A DNA stretch of 64,000 nt from Olsenella_K absiana (GCF_036408855.1 NZ_JAZGJQ010000003.1:254589-318588); one strand, 5' to 3'; positions 8,782-17,635 are shown, counted from the first letter of the stretch. Notes: a model not told the origin generated them from the sequence alone. Program-made: numbers and translations.

Positions 8782-9977
8782 GCATATTCGAGGATACGGC
8801 ACCACGTTCGCCACGCCCGAGGCCGCTTCGAGTTGCGGTCCTCGGGTGTTCTGGTTCCATAGGGCGGCAGACGCTCGACGTCTGCCGCCAGCACTCAGAC
8901 AAGCTGCGGGTCGTGGCGCTCGCCTGCGACACCTCGACCGAGGCCCTCGCGAGCGCCGCGCGCGAGTTCTCCGCGGACCACGTCGCGGTCGCGAGCGCCG
9001 GGCACGCCCGGGACGCCGCACTCGAGGGGCTCCCCTCGGGCTGCGCCCTCGGGGTGGGGCCCGAGGCGGTCGTCGAGCTCACGCAGCTCGACGAGGTCGA
9101 CTGCGTCGTCAACGCCATGGTCGGCTTCGCCGGGATCGAAGCGGGCTTCGCCGCCCTCAGGGCGGACAAGGTGCTCGCCTACGCCAATAAGGAGTCCATC
9201 GTCGTCGCCGGCGACCTGCTCGTGCCGCTCGTCCGGCCGGGGAGGCTCATCCCTGTGGACTCCGAGCACAGCGCGATCTACCAGTGCCTCGTGGGGGAGC
9301 GCGCAAGCGACGTCCACTGCCTGTGGCTGACCTGCTCGGGCGGCCCCTTCTACGGCATGGGCCGAGAAGAGCTCGCGCACGTGAGCGCCGCCGACGCCCT
9401 TGCTCACCCAACCTGGACGATGGGCCCCAAGATCACCGTCGACTCCTCGACCCTCATGAACAAGGGGCTCGAGGTCCTCGAGGCGCACCAGCTCTTCGGG
9501 GTCCCCATCGATCGCATCCGGGTCCTCGTGCAGCGCCAGAGCCGCGTCCACTCGATGGTCGAGTTCGCCGACGGCTCGGTCAAGGCGCAGATCGGGCCCT
9601 CCGACATGCGCATCCCCATCCAGTACGCGCTGAGCTATCCCGAGCGCTGGGAGACGCCGTCCCCGCGCGTCGAGTGGCGCCAGGAGCCCGCGATCACCTT
9701 CGGCGAGGCGGACGAGGAGGCCTTCGGCTGCCTCGCCCTCGCGCGCGAGGCGGGGCGTGCCGGCGGCACCCTCCCCTGCGTCATGAACGCCGCGAACGAG
9801 GTGGCAAACGCCGCCTTCCGAGCAGGCGCCTGCGGCTTCCTCGACATAGAGCGCGTTGTGCGGCAGACGATGGGGGAGGCTCGGCCCGAGGAGGTCGAGT
9901 CCGTGGCGCAGCTCGAGGAGGTGGACGCCCGCTCGCGCGAGGTCGCGCGGGGCTTCCTCGAGGGGGTGCGCCGATGA
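8778..9977 (+). CDS. dxr: 1-deoxy-D-xylulose 5-phosphate reductoisomerase
   Basis: Second step of the MEP isoprenoid pathway, NADPH and divalent-metal dependent. The Rossmann loop LGCSGSIGRQTLD, NKESIVVAG, the metal/substrate segment PVDSEHSAIYQCL, SSTLMNKGLEVLEAH and C-terminal NAANEVANAAF are all typical. I start at GTG 8778, which overlaps the cdsA stop; an upstream in-frame ATG at 8736 lies inside cdsA and would add non-homologous residues. Length is 399 residues. It overlaps rseP by four bases. Confidence 0.95.
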   Translation: MSIFEDTAPRSPRPRPLRVAVLGCSGSIGRQTLDVCRQHSDKLRVVALACDTSTEALASAAREFSADHVAVASAGHARDAALEGLPSGCALGVGPEAVVELTQLDEVDCVVNAMVGFAGIEAGFAALRADKVLAYANKESIVVAGDLLVPLVRPGRLIPVDSEHSAIYQCLVGERASDVHCLWLTCSGGPFYGMGREELAHVSAADALAHPTWTMGPKITVDSSTLMNKGLEVLEAHQLFGVPIDRIRVLVQRQSRVHSMVEFADGSVKAQIGPSDMRIPIQYALSYPERWETPSPRVEWRQEPAITFGEADEEAFGCLALAREAGRAGGTLPCVMNAANEVANAAFRAGACGFLDIERVVRQTMGEARPEEVESVAQLEEVDARSREVARGFLEGVRR

Positions 9978-11356
9978 GCGCGGCCGGCGTCCTCTCGGCC
10001 GTGTTCTGGGGCGTCGTCACCCTCTCGCTCCTCGTGTTCGTGCACGAGGGCGGCCACTACCTCGCGGCGCGCGCCTTCGGGGTGCGCGTGACCGAGTTCT
10101 TCCTCGGCATGCCCTGCCGCGCCAGGCTCTCGCGCAAGCTCGAGCGCTACGGCACTGAGGTCGGCGTCACGCCGATACTCCTCGGCGGCTACACGCGCAT
10201 CTGCGGCATGGAGGGGGAGCAGGACGAGCTTCTCGCACGGGCCTTCTCCGTGGTACAGCGCGAGGGGCGCGTGAGCGCGGCGGCGCTGGCAGACGAGCTC
10301 GGCTGCGACGTCGACCGCTCCTACGGCCTCCTCGCCACCCTGTCGGACTGGGCCGCGATCAGGCCCTACTACGACGCCTCGAAGGGCGAGCGGGAGTCGC
10401 AGGGGGCCTATCCCGAGCAGTTCGAGACGCTCAGGCGCGACGCCGCCTTCCTGACCGAGTACGACCGCGCCCACGACTTCTCGCAGCCTGGGACGACGGG
10501 GGCGGGCGATCCGCGCCCGCTCGACTGCGACGCGGAGGCGGCGCTCGAGCGCGAGAGGGCCCGCACCTACCTCGGCTGCGGTTTCTGGAAGCGCGTCTGC
10601 ATGCTCGTAGCCGGCCCCCTTGTCAACGTCGCGCTCGCCTTCGTCCTCGCGGTCTCAGCCTTCTGCGTCGTGGGCCAGCAGGTCGTCGTCGACTCCAACG
10701 TCATCGCCTCGGTGACCGAGGGCTCGCTCGCCGACGAGGCGGGCCTCGAGGCGGGCGACGCGATCGTGCGCATCGGCGACGCCGAGGTCACGGACTGGAG
10801 CGACCTCGTCGACGCCGTTCGGCAGTACCTGACGCCGGGCTCCTCGGTCGAGGTGGGCTTCGTCCGCGACGGTGAGGCGATGACCACCACGATCGAGGTC
10901 TCGGAGGGGGAGGGGCAGCTCCTGGGCGTCAACGCGCAGACGACGACCTACCGCCCCGGCGTGCTCGAGGCCTCCCGCTGGGCCGTCGACTATGCCGGCC
11001 TCGTCGCCACCTTCGCCGCTAGGCTGATCGTGCCCACCCAGACCATGCAGGTGCTCGACTCCTCCACCTCGATCGTGGGCATCTCGGTGATGGCGTCGCA
11101 GGCCGCCTCGCAGGGCCCCATGAGCGTGGTGTCGCTGCTGGCCGCGATCTCCATGTCGCTCGGGTTCATGAACCTCCTGCCGATCCCGCCGCTCGACGGC
11201 GGCAAGATCCTCATCGAGGTCATCCAGGCGGCGATGAGGCGGCCGCTCTCGGTGAGGGCGCAGAGCGTCGTCTCCTACGTGGGGATCGCCTTCTTCGCCT
11301 TCGTGTTCGTGGTGGTGCTCAGAAACGACGTGAGCAGACTGCTGATTGGATGGTGA
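9974..11356 (+). CDS. rseP: RIP-type site-2 zinc metalloprotease (RseP/Rip1-like) with a large insertion
   Basis: Membrane-embedded M50 protease that cleaves anti-sigma factors or other membrane proteins. The zinc motif HEGGH is at residues 24-28 in the first membrane helix, the MRE beta-loop region (VGVTPILLGGYTRICGM) follows at 63-79, a PDZ domain sits at about 240-320 (AGLEAGDAIVRIGDAEV), and the third zinc ligand motif NLLPIPPLDGGK is near the C-terminus. Unusual: about 105 extra residues lie between CGM (77-79) and WKRVCMLVAGPLVN (205-218). The first part (RVSAAALADELGCDVDRSYG) resembles a small winged helix. Length 460 residues. Placement between dxr and ispG is standard. Confidence 0.92.
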   Translation: MSAAGVLSAVFWGVVTLSLLVFVHEGGHYLAARAFGVRVTEFFLGMPCRARLSRKLERYGTEVGVTPILLGGYTRICGMEGEQDELLARAFSVVQREGRVSAAALADELGCDVDRSYGLLATLSDWAAIRPYYDASKGERESQGAYPEQFETLRRDAAFLTEYDRAHDFSQPGTTGAGDPRPLDCDAEAALERERARTYLGCGFWKRVCMLVAGPLVNVALAFVLAVSAFCVVGQQVVVDSNVIASVTEGSLADEAGLEAGDAIVRIGDAEVTDWSDLVDAVRQYLTPGSSVEVGFVRDGEAMTTTIEVSEGEGQLLGVNAQTTTYRPGVLEASRWAVDYAGLVATFAARLIVPTQTMQVLDSSTSIVGISVMASQAASQGPMSVVSLLAAISMSLGFMNLLPIPPLDGGKILIEVIQAAMRRPLSVRAQSVVSYVGIAFFAFVFVVVLRNDVSRLLIGW

Positions 11357-11360
11357 GCTG

Positions 11361-12470
11361 ATGCTGAGCGAGATTGGCGGCGGCGTGGTTGCGAGCTCCG
11401 GTGCGCCGCGGCTCCCCAGGGAGCGCACGAGGCGCGTGAGCGTGGGCGGCGTCGCCGTCGGGGGCGGTGCGCCCGTCTCCGTGCAGTCGATGTGCACCAC
11501 GCCCACCTCGGACGTGGACGCCACCCTCGCGCAGGTGGGACGTCTCTCGGACGCGGGCTGCGAGCTCGTGCGCGTGACCCTGCCGTCAGCGGCCGACGTC
11601 GACCCCTTCCACGCGATCTGCGCGCAGAGCCCGATTCCCGTGATCGCGGACGTCCACTTCGACCACAGGCTCGCCGTCGCCGCGGTCAGGAACGGCGCTG
11701 CGGGCGTGCGCATCAACCCGGGCAACATAGGCTCCTGGGACAGGGTCGACGCGGTGATCGACGCGGCGGGCGAGGCAGGCGTCCCCATCCGCATCGGCGT
11801 CAACATGGGATCGCTCGACAAGGACGTCGACGCCCGCGAGGACCTCGACGGGCCCCAGAAGCTCGTCGCCTCCGCGGAGTCCTTCGTCCGCCACTTCGAG
11901 GGGCGCGGCTTTCACGACGTCGTCCTATCGGCGAAGGCCCACTCGGTCCCCGTGACGCTCGCGACCTACCGTGAGCTCTCGCGCCGGCTCCCGGAGGTGG
12001 CGCTGCACGTCGGCGTGACCGAGGCAGGCACCCTGCTCCAGGGGACGGTCAAGAACTGCGTGGGCGTGGGGGTCCTGCTCGAGGAGGGCATCGGCGACAC
12101 GATTCGCCTGTCGCTCACCGCTGACCCCGTCGAGGAGGTCAGGGTGGCGTGGGAGCTGCTCGGCGCCCTCGGCATGAGGCGCCTGCACCCCGAGCTGGTG
12201 AGCTGCCCCACCTGCGGCAGGACAAAGGTGGACCTCATTCCGATCGCGGAGGAGGTCGAGCGCAGGCTCCAGGGGGTCCGCGCGCCCATCTCGGTCGCCG
12301 TGATGGGCTGCGTCGTGAACGGCCCGGGCGAGGCGGCGGGCTGCGACATCGGAGTCGCCTGCGGCCAGGGCCAGGGGCTCATATTCGCCGAAGGCAAGCC
12401 TCTGCGCAAGGTCGCGGAGGCAGACATCGTGGACGAGCTCTTCAAGGAGATCGAGGCGCGCTTCTCGTAG
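11361..12470 (+). CDS. ispG: 4-hydroxy-3-methylbut-2-en-1-yl diphosphate synthase (GcpE)
   Basis: MEP-pathway [4Fe-4S] enzyme that converts MEcPP to HMBPP. Motifs: PVSVQSMCTT, PVIADVHFDHRLA, GVRINPGNIG, IRIGVNMGSLD in the TIM barrel, then the cluster domain with SCPTCGR and MGCVVNGPGEA (three Cys ligands). Length is 369 residues from the ATG at 11361; a TTG fifteen bases upstream is an alternative but would sit inside rseP. With dxr upstream and ispH at 27 kb, three MEP genes are in this window. Confidence 0.95.
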   Translation: MLSEIGGGVVASSGAPRLPRERTRRVSVGGVAVGGGAPVSVQSMCTTPTSDVDATLAQVGRLSDAGCELVRVTLPSAADVDPFHAICAQSPIPVIADVHFDHRLAVAAVRNGAAGVRINPGNIGSWDRVDAVIDAAGEAGVPIRIGVNMGSLDKDVDAREDLDGPQKLVASAESFVRHFEGRGFHDVVLSAKAHSVPVTLATYRELSRRLPEVALHVGVTEAGTLLQGTVKNCVGVGVLLEEGIGDTIRLSLTADPVEEVRVAWELLGALGMRRLHPELVSCPTCGRTKVDLIPIAEEVERRLQGVRAPISVAVMGCVVNGPGEAAGCDIGVACGQGQGLIFAEGKPLRKVAEADIVDELFKEIEARFS

Positions 12471-12484
12471 GGCGCGCTGCCGAT

Positions 12485-12495
12485 TGTCCTACAAT
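12485..12495 (+). promoter_or_regulatory. Candidate promoter of proS
   Basis: TG-TCC-TACAAT in the 98-base gap between ispG and proS; -10-like hexamer TACAAT at 12490-12495 with a TG three bases before it. No convincing -35. It would give a leader of about 65 bases. Confidence 0.4.
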
Positions 12496-12568
12496 TAGAA
12501 GGTCCGTACGGGTCGCGCCCGAGCCTCCGGTGGGGGCCGGCGCGACCGAGCTTACTGGAAGGATTCCC

Positions 12569-14290
12569 GTGAAGTCTTACGCGAAGATGTCGTCCCTCTA
12601 CGCACCAACCCTCAAGGAGGACCCCGCCGAGGCCGAGCTGGCAAGCCACCGCCTGCTGCTCCGCGCCGGTATGATCCGCAGGGAGGCCGCCGGCCTCTAC
12701 AGCTACCTGCCGCTCGCGTGGCGCTCGCTCATGAAGATCGAGGGCGTCATCCGCGAGGAGATGGAGGACATCGGCGCCCAGGAGATGCTCACCCCGATCC
12801 TCACCGACGCGGAGCTCTGGCACCAGAGCGGCCGCTGGGACGCCTACGGCCCCGAGCTCATGCGCATCAAGGACCGCCACGACCACGAGTACGCGCTCGG
12901 CCCCACCCACGAGGAGACCTACACCGACCTCGTGCGCAACGAGCTCAGCAGCTACAAGCAGCTTCCCGTCACCCTCTACCACATCCAGGACAAGTTCCGC
13001 GACGAGAGGCGACCGCGCTTCGGCCTCATGCGCTCGCGCGAGTTCATCATGAAGGACGGCTACTCCTTCAGCGCGGACCAGGAGAGCCTGCAGCGCTGCT
13101 ACGACGACGAGAGCCGCGCCTACGCGAACGTGATGCGCCGCTGCGGCCTGTGGTGCCTGCCCGTCGCGGCGGACACGGGCCAGATCGGCGGCAGCACCTC
13201 CATCGAGTTCATGGCGATCGCCGACGCCGGCGAGGCCGAGCTCGTCTACTGCGACAAGTGCGGCTACGCGGCGGACACCGAGGCCGCGACGGCACCGATC
13301 AGCCTCGAGGACGGTGAGCCGGGCGAGCTCGAGAAGGTCGAGACCCCCGGTTGCTCCACGATCGCCGACCTCGCCGCCTTCCTCGGCGTCCCCGAGGGCG
13401 CAACCCGCAAGGCGCTCGCGCTCATGGACGGCGACGGCAGGCCCGTCGTGGTCTTCGTCCCGGGCGACCACGAGATGAACGACGTGAAGGCGTCCCACGC
13501 CTTCGGCGACTACCACCTGATGAGCGACGAGGAGCTCGAGCAGACGGGCCTCGTGAAGGGCTTCATCGGGCCGATCGGCCTGCCGGAGGGCGTGCGCGCC
13601 TGCTTCGACCAGTCGCTCAAGGGGTCCGTGTGGTGGGCAGTCGGCGCCAACGAGGCGGGCTACCACTACGTGCACGCAAAGCTCGGCCGCGACCTCACGA
13701 TCGCCGACGACGCGTGGGTCGACGTCATCTCCGCCAAGGCGGGCGACCTGTGCCCCACGTGCGGCGAGCCCCTCAAGCTCGCGCGCGGCATCGAGTGCGG
13801 CCAGGTCTTCCAGCTCGGCACCAAGTACTCCGAGCCCATGGGCGCCACCTTCATGGACGTGGACGGCAAGGAGAAGCCCCTGGTGATGGGCTGCTACGGC
13901 ATCGGCGTCTCGCGCATGCTCGCCGCCATCGTCGAGCAGCACCACGACGAGCACGGCATAACCTGGCCCGTCTGCGTCGCGCCCTACGAGGTCGAGGTCG
14001 TGCCCCTGACGGTGGGCGACGAGGTCGTCTGGCCCGTCGCGGACAGGGTGGCCCGAGAGCTCGTTGCCGCCGGCGTGGAGGTCGTGGTGGACGACCGCAA
14101 GGAGCGCCCGGGCGTCAAGTTCAACGACGCCGACCTCATGGGCTTCCCGTACCAGGTCGTCTGCGGCAAGAAGGCCATCGCAAACGGCAAGGTCGAGGTC
14201 AAGGTGCGCGCCACAGGCGAGCGCGAGGAGGTCGCGATCGAGGAGGTCGCGAAGTTCCTGGCGGAGAAGGTCGTCCCGCAGAGGGCGTAG
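12569..14290 (+). CDS. proS: Prolyl-tRNA synthetase
   Basis: Class II aminoacyl-tRNA synthetase of the long bacterial type with an inserted editing domain. Motif 2 (QDKFRDERRPRFGLMRSREF), motif 3 region (GCYGIGVSRMLAAI), the inserted YbaK-like editing domain at about residues 235-390 (DLAAFLGVPEGATRKALAL, GANEAGYHYV) and the C-terminal anticodon-binding domain (PYEVEVVPLTVGDE) are all present. Length is 573 residues. The GTG at 12569 follows a GGAAGGA box; the frame is open upstream through ispG but the homology begins at MKSYAKMSSLYAPTLKE. Confidence 0.96.
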   Translation: MKSYAKMSSLYAPTLKEDPAEAELASHRLLLRAGMIRREAAGLYSYLPLAWRSLMKIEGVIREEMEDIGAQEMLTPILTDAELWHQSGRWDAYGPELMRIKDRHDHEYALGPTHEETYTDLVRNELSSYKQLPVTLYHIQDKFRDERRPRFGLMRSREFIMKDGYSFSADQESLQRCYDDESRAYANVMRRCGLWCLPVAADTGQIGGSTSIEFMAIADAGEAELVYCDKCGYAADTEAATAPISLEDGEPGELEKVETPGCSTIADLAAFLGVPEGATRKALALMDGDGRPVVVFVPGDHEMNDVKASHAFGDYHLMSDEELEQTGLVKGFIGPIGLPEGVRACFDQSLKGSVWWAVGANEAGYHYVHAKLGRDLTIADDAWVDVISAKAGDLCPTCGEPLKLARGIECGQVFQLGTKYSEPMGATFMDVDGKEKPLVMGCYGIGVSRMLAAIVEQHHDEHGITWPVCVAPYEVEVVPLTVGDEVVWPVADRVARELVAAGVEVVVDDRKERPGVKFNDADLMGFPYQVVCGKKAIANGKVEVKVRATGEREEVAIEEVAKFLAEKVVPQRA

Positions 14291-14334
14291 GCGCGACGCA
14301 AGGTCGAAAGATCGCAAAGACAGCCAGGTGGTCC

Positions 14335-14356
14335 GGGGCGCCCCACGGGGCGCCCC
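14335..14356 (+). terminator. Perfect GC hairpin between proS and the oxidase gene
   Basis: GGGGCGCCC and GGGCGCCCC form a perfect 9-bp stem around a CACG loop, followed by only TT. The next gene's Shine-Dalgarno (AAGGGGGGA) begins seven bases later. It may be a weak or Rho-assisted terminator, or a structure that controls the next gene. Confidence 0.5.
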
Positions 14357-14375
14357 TTCGCAAGGGGGGAGAGCC

Positions 14376-15401
14376 ATGCTGTACAGGGAGCTCGCGGAGA
14401 GGGCGAGGGGCAAGACGGGGGCGTGGTGCAAGGCCTGTCCCGTCTGCGACGGGAGGGCGTGCGGCGCGCACGTCCCAGGCCCGGGCGCCAAGGGGACGGG
14501 CACGGTCGCCGTCCGCAACTACCAGGCCTGGGAGGAGTGGCGCGTCAACCTCGACACGATCCGTCCCTACGCGGAGGCGGACACCTCGCTCGAGCTCTTC
14601 GGCCGCACCCTCTCGCTGCCCGTCATGGTCGGTCCCGTCGGCGACGTGAGGCGCCACTACGGCGAGCTCTTCGACGACGTCTCCTACAACCGCTGCGTGC
14701 TCTCGGCAGCCGCGGCCCAGGGAACGGTCGCGTGGACCGGCGACGGCCTGGAGGGCAGCATCGTGGCCAACGCCACGCAGGTGATCGCCTCGCTCGGCGG
14801 CTGCGGCGTCGAGACGATCAAGCCCTGGGCAATGGACGTCGTGCGCGAGCGCGTCGGGGTGGCCCTGGGTGCCCATCCGCTCGCCATCGCCATGGACATC
14901 GACGCGGCGGGCCTGCCATTCCTCAAGGGCCAGAACCCGCCCGCGGGGTCCAAGACGGTCGACCAGCTCGCAAAGGTTGCCGAGCAGTGCCACGAGGCCG
15001 GGACGCCCTTCGTGCTCAAGGGCATCATGACCGCGCGCGGCGCGCTCAAGGCGCTCGACGCGGGCGCGGACGCCATCGTGGTCTCCAACCACGGCGGCCG
15101 CGTGCTCGACGGCGTCCCGGCGACGGCCGAGGTGCTCCCCGGCATCGCGGAGGCGGTGGCGGGCAGGATGTCCGTCCTCGTCGACGGCGGGATCCGCTCT
15201 GGCGTGGACGTCTTCCGGGCGCTCGCGCTCGGCGCGGACGCGGCCCTCGTCTGCAGGCCCGTGGTGGTGGCGGCCCACGGCGGCGGCCAGCAGGGCGTCG
15301 AGGACTACCTCGCGCAGCTGCGCTCGGAGCTCGCCGACACCATGGAGATGTGCGGCGCGGCCACCCTGGCAGACGTCGGGCGCGAGATGCTCTTCTCCTA
15401 A
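14376..15401 (+). CDS. FMN-dependent alpha-hydroxy-acid oxidase/dehydrogenase (lactate oxidase-like)
   Basis: TIM-barrel flavoprotein of the glycolate oxidase/L-lactate dehydrogenase family. The FMN-binding and catalytic segment VLKGIMTARGALKALDAGAD-AIVVSNHGGRVLDG carries the active-site His (SNHGGR), and a phosphate-binding VDGGIRSGVDVFRALALGAD follows. The N-terminal 35 residues hold a Cys-rich patch (WCKACPVCDGRACGAH) also seen in clostridial members of this subfamily; whether it binds metal is unknown. Length is 341 residues. Likely substrates are L-lactate or related 2-hydroxy acids, not resolved by sequence. The ATG at 14376 follows a strong GGGGGGA box. Confidence 0.85.
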   Translation: MLYRELAERARGKTGAWCKACPVCDGRACGAHVPGPGAKGTGTVAVRNYQAWEEWRVNLDTIRPYAEADTSLELFGRTLSLPVMVGPVGDVRRHYGELFDDVSYNRCVLSAAAAQGTVAWTGDGLEGSIVANATQVIASLGGCGVETIKPWAMDVVRERVGVALGAHPLAIAMDIDAAGLPFLKGQNPPAGSKTVDQLAKVAEQCHEAGTPFVLKGIMTARGALKALDAGADAIVVSNHGGRVLDGVPATAEVLPGIAEAVAGRMSVLVDGGIRSGVDVFRALALGADAALVCRPVVVAAHGGGQQGVEDYLAQLRSELADTMEMCGAATLADVGREMLFS

Positions 15402-15426
15402 GGGGCCAGGGCCCCAGGTCTTGGGA

Positions 15427-16812
15427 TCAGTCCCAGGGGAGCTCTTCGGTGGTGCCGGCCTCTTCGGTCGAGCTCGGCTGGTCCGTGGGGTCCGGGATGT
15501 CGTTGTCGGGGTCTATCCTGCCCTCCCAGAGGTCCTCGTCGAGCCTCTGCTCGAGTTTGGACTCGAGGCTCCTGACGCCGAGGCCGGCGGAGGCGGCGAA
15601 CTCGGCCAGCTCCTGGCACTCTTGGTCGGTGAGCGTGACCGAGGTCCCGTACTGGCGCGCGATGCGCACGGCGGGGGAGCGGGCGGGGTCCCTCAGCAGG
15701 CGAGCGTAGTCGTCGACCGTGAGCTTGGAGACCCGCGACACGATGTTGATCCTACCTGCGATCTCGCGGCGCACGCCACCGTAGCGCACGAGGTCCTCGA
15801 TCGAGGGGAGCCTGGTCTCGGCCGCGTCGATCGCGCTGTTGTCGGCGGAGAAGCCGGCCAGCCGCGTCTCGTGGGACATGCCTTCGAGCATGTGCTCGAA
15901 GGTACCCATGAGCAGGAAGCTCACGCTCTCCATGGAGAGCGATTCGGGGACTGCCTTGGGGTCCGACCCGAGGATGGACTTCGTGTGCCCCCCGTCCATG
16001 AGCTTGAGGAGCTCGGTCTGCACCCACGCGGAGCTGTTCTCTCCCGAGCTGGTGGTCTTCGGCTCGAACATCTTGTCGGCCTCGTCGATTACCACGATGG
16101 CATGTTCGGCGTCGACCTTGTCCATCCCACGGAACATGTTGGAGAACTTGACGTCACCCTTCCACCCCTCGGTGGTGACCTGGCTGCCGTCGACCCAGGC
16201 CACGTGAGGCCAGAACCTTGCGACGCCGTTGGCGAGCAGGGTCTTGCCCGAGCCGGTGGGCCCCATGAGCAGGGTGACCCGGCGGTCTCCACGCACATGG
16301 TGCCAGAGCATGAGGGCGAGGTCGCGAATGGCATCCTCCTGCCCCCAGACGTCTCGCGAGAGCTCCTTGGCGATCTGCCGCGGGCTCAGCTGGAGGAGGC
16401 CCGTCACCTCGGCACTGTCGAGGGCGCCGCCGCGCGACCGCTCGCGGTCGAGGTATCGGACGGGGGTCTTGAAGTAGTGGTCCTCCAGGGGGTTTCCGTG
16501 CTTGCGGACCCATGCGCGCCCGAGCACCTCGGCTACCACCGAAAGCTCAGCCTCGGTGAGGCTGCAGTCGGAGAGTGCCCTGCGCGCGACCTCGGAAAGG
16601 GTGGTGGTGGGGCGCTTCTGCCAGAGGACGGCGATCTCGTTCACGGCGTGGAGGCAGGCGTTGTACTCGGCGTCCGAGAGCTCGTCGAACTCTCCCGCCT
16701 TGGCGTGCTCGTTGAACGTAATTGCCGGGTTCGTCTCCGGGGTGCCGCCATCGGCGCAGGCGAGCGCGCCGACAAGCTCGACAAAGAAGTCCTGGGCCAT
16801 GCGGAAATTCAT
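15427..16812 (-). CDS. ClpX-like AAA+ ATPase without the zinc-binding domain
   Basis: 461 residues. After about 150 residues with no clear zinc motif, the AAA+ core resembles ClpX: WGQEDAIRDLALMLWHHVRG (157-175), Walker A GPTGSGKT (184-191), Walker B IVVIDEADKM (239-248), the pore-loop position GWKG (216-219) in place of ClpX GYVG, and a sensor-2-like GVRSLESKL (412-420). The place of the ClpP-docking IGF loop reads LAGFS (318-322). No N-terminal Cys4 zinc domain is present, so adaptor and substrate choice must differ from housekeeping ClpX. It stands alone on the minus strand, divergent from an RNase H gene. Function is unknown; unfoldase activity, perhaps with ClpP, is an inference. Confidence 0.75.
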   Translation of the reverse strand: MNFRMAQDFFVELVGALACADGGTPETNPAITFNEHAKAGEFDELSDAEYNACLHAVNEIAVLWQKRPTTTLSEVARRALSDCSLTEAELSVVAEVLGRAWVRKHGNPLEDHYFKTPVRYLDRERSRGGALDSAEVTGLLQLSPRQIAKELSRDVWGQEDAIRDLALMLWHHVRGDRRVTLLMGPTGSGKTLLANGVARFWPHVAWVDGSQVTTEGWKGDVKFSNMFRGMDKVDAEHAIVVIDEADKMFEPKTTSSGENSSAWVQTELLKLMDGGHTKSILGSDPKAVPESLSMESVSFLLMGTFEHMLEGMSHETRLAGFSADNSAIDAAETRLPSIEDLVRYGGVRREIAGRINIVSRVSKLTVDDYARLLRDPARSPAVRIARQYGTSVTLTDQECQELAEFAASAGLGVRSLESKLEQRLDEDLWEGRIDPDNDIPDPTDQPSSTEEAGTTEELPWD

Positions 16813-16913
16813 GCCCGACGTCCTTTCGGGGCCGCAGGTACTTGCGTCCCCTTCTCCGCCCCGCTCCGGAGGCGATGGGCAGGGCTATTGCACTGCGTGA
16901 ATTAATGTCCCCT

Positions 16914-16927
16914 CATACTATAGTATG
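16914..16927. promoter_or_regulatory. 14-bp perfect palindrome in the clpX-like/RNase H divergent region
   Basis: CATACTATAGTATG reads the same on both strands and lies in the 163-base region between two divergent genes. It contains TATAGT/TATACT-like -10 boxes on both strands, so it may be a shared bidirectional promoter core, an operator, or both. Confidence 0.45.
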
Positions 16928-16975
16928 GCGTGTGACAAGGGTCATCGGACCTGACACGGGAGAAGGGACTTCGAG

Positions 16976-17413
16976 ATGGCGAATGACCTCAAGGCGGAGA
17001 ATGGCGTCGTCTACTTCGACAGCGGGGCGTCGCTGCAGTCTGGCAGGGCCACCCAGTGCCGTGTGGCGAACGAGGCGAAGGAGTCGCTGCTGCCGCTCGT
17101 CCTCGACGCGGGGGAGCTCGACGAGGACGGGAACCTGACATTGGCTGGCCGGACCAACAACTATGGCGAGCTGCGGGCGCTCTCCCTGGCTCTCGAGGTG
17201 GCAAGGGGCCTTGGCGCCAAGGAGATCTGCGGGGACTCCGAGCTGGTGATCGACTACTGGTCCAAGGGAATCTGCAAGAGCAAGGACGCAGATACGCGGG
17301 AGCTCTCCAAGGAGGTGACGGCCGCCCGTAGCGCGTTCGAGGCGGGCGGCGGCACCGTCAAGTGGATCTCGGGAGACCTGAACCCGGCGGACCTCGGCTA
17401 CCACAAGGCCTAG
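16976..17413 (+). CDS. RNase H-like protein (RNase HI fold)
   Basis: 145 residues with the RNase HI acidic residues in order: D15 in VVYFDSGAS, E65 in NNYGELRALSLAL, D87 in CGDSELVIDYW and D139 in WISGDLNPADLGYHK. Such proteins cleave RNA in RNA:DNA hybrids; small stand-alone members with this pattern occur in actinobacteria. The strand after the first Asp is longer than in E. coli RnhA (an insert around residues 25-55). AAGGGA precedes the ATG. It is divergent from the ClpX-like gene; whether they act together is not shown. Confidence 0.75.
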   Translation: MANDLKAENGVVYFDSGASLQSGRATQCRVANEAKESLLPLVLDAGELDEDGNLTLAGRTNNYGELRALSLALEVARGLGAKEICGDSELVIDYWSKGICKSKDADTRELSKEVTAARSAFEAGGGTVKWISGDLNPADLGYHKA

Positions 17414-17498
17414 ACGTGGCTTCGTGGGGCTAGACCGTAGGCACGGGTGGGCCTCGGGCTTTGGGGCGGCCTCTGCCATGCCTGAAACCGGGGCGTGC

Positions 17499-17537
17499 AA
17501 AAAAACGCAGGCCAACGGTAAGCATCCGTTGGCCTGC
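17499..17537 (-). terminator. Terminator of the CAU tRNA gene
   Basis: On the minus strand, a 12-bp perfect stem (GCAGGCCAACGG with CCGTTGGCCTGC) with a 7-base loop is followed by a seven-T tract interrupted once near its start. It ends the tRNA transcript that runs leftward. Confidence 0.88.
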
Positions 17538-17547
17538 GCATTCCTTT

Positions 17548-17623
17548 TGGTGGGCCCTGAGGGATTCGAACCCCCAACCCAGGGATTATGAGTCCCCTGC
17601 GCTAACCGTTGCGCCAAGGGCCC
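17548..17623 (-). tRNA. tRNA with CAU anticodon (Met elongator or Ile2)
   Basis: Full cloverleaf on the minus strand: 7-bp acceptor GGGCCCT/AGGGCCC, D arm, anticodon stem GGGGA/TCCCT around loop CTCATAA, T arm with GGTTCGAAT, and an encoded CCA. The anticodon CAU fits elongator Met or the lysidine-modified Ile2 isoacceptor; sequence alone does not settle it. It does not have the C1-A72 mismatch typical of initiator tRNA, so it is not fMet. Confidence 0.92.
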
Positions 17624-17635
17624 GGTGCACTGCCT

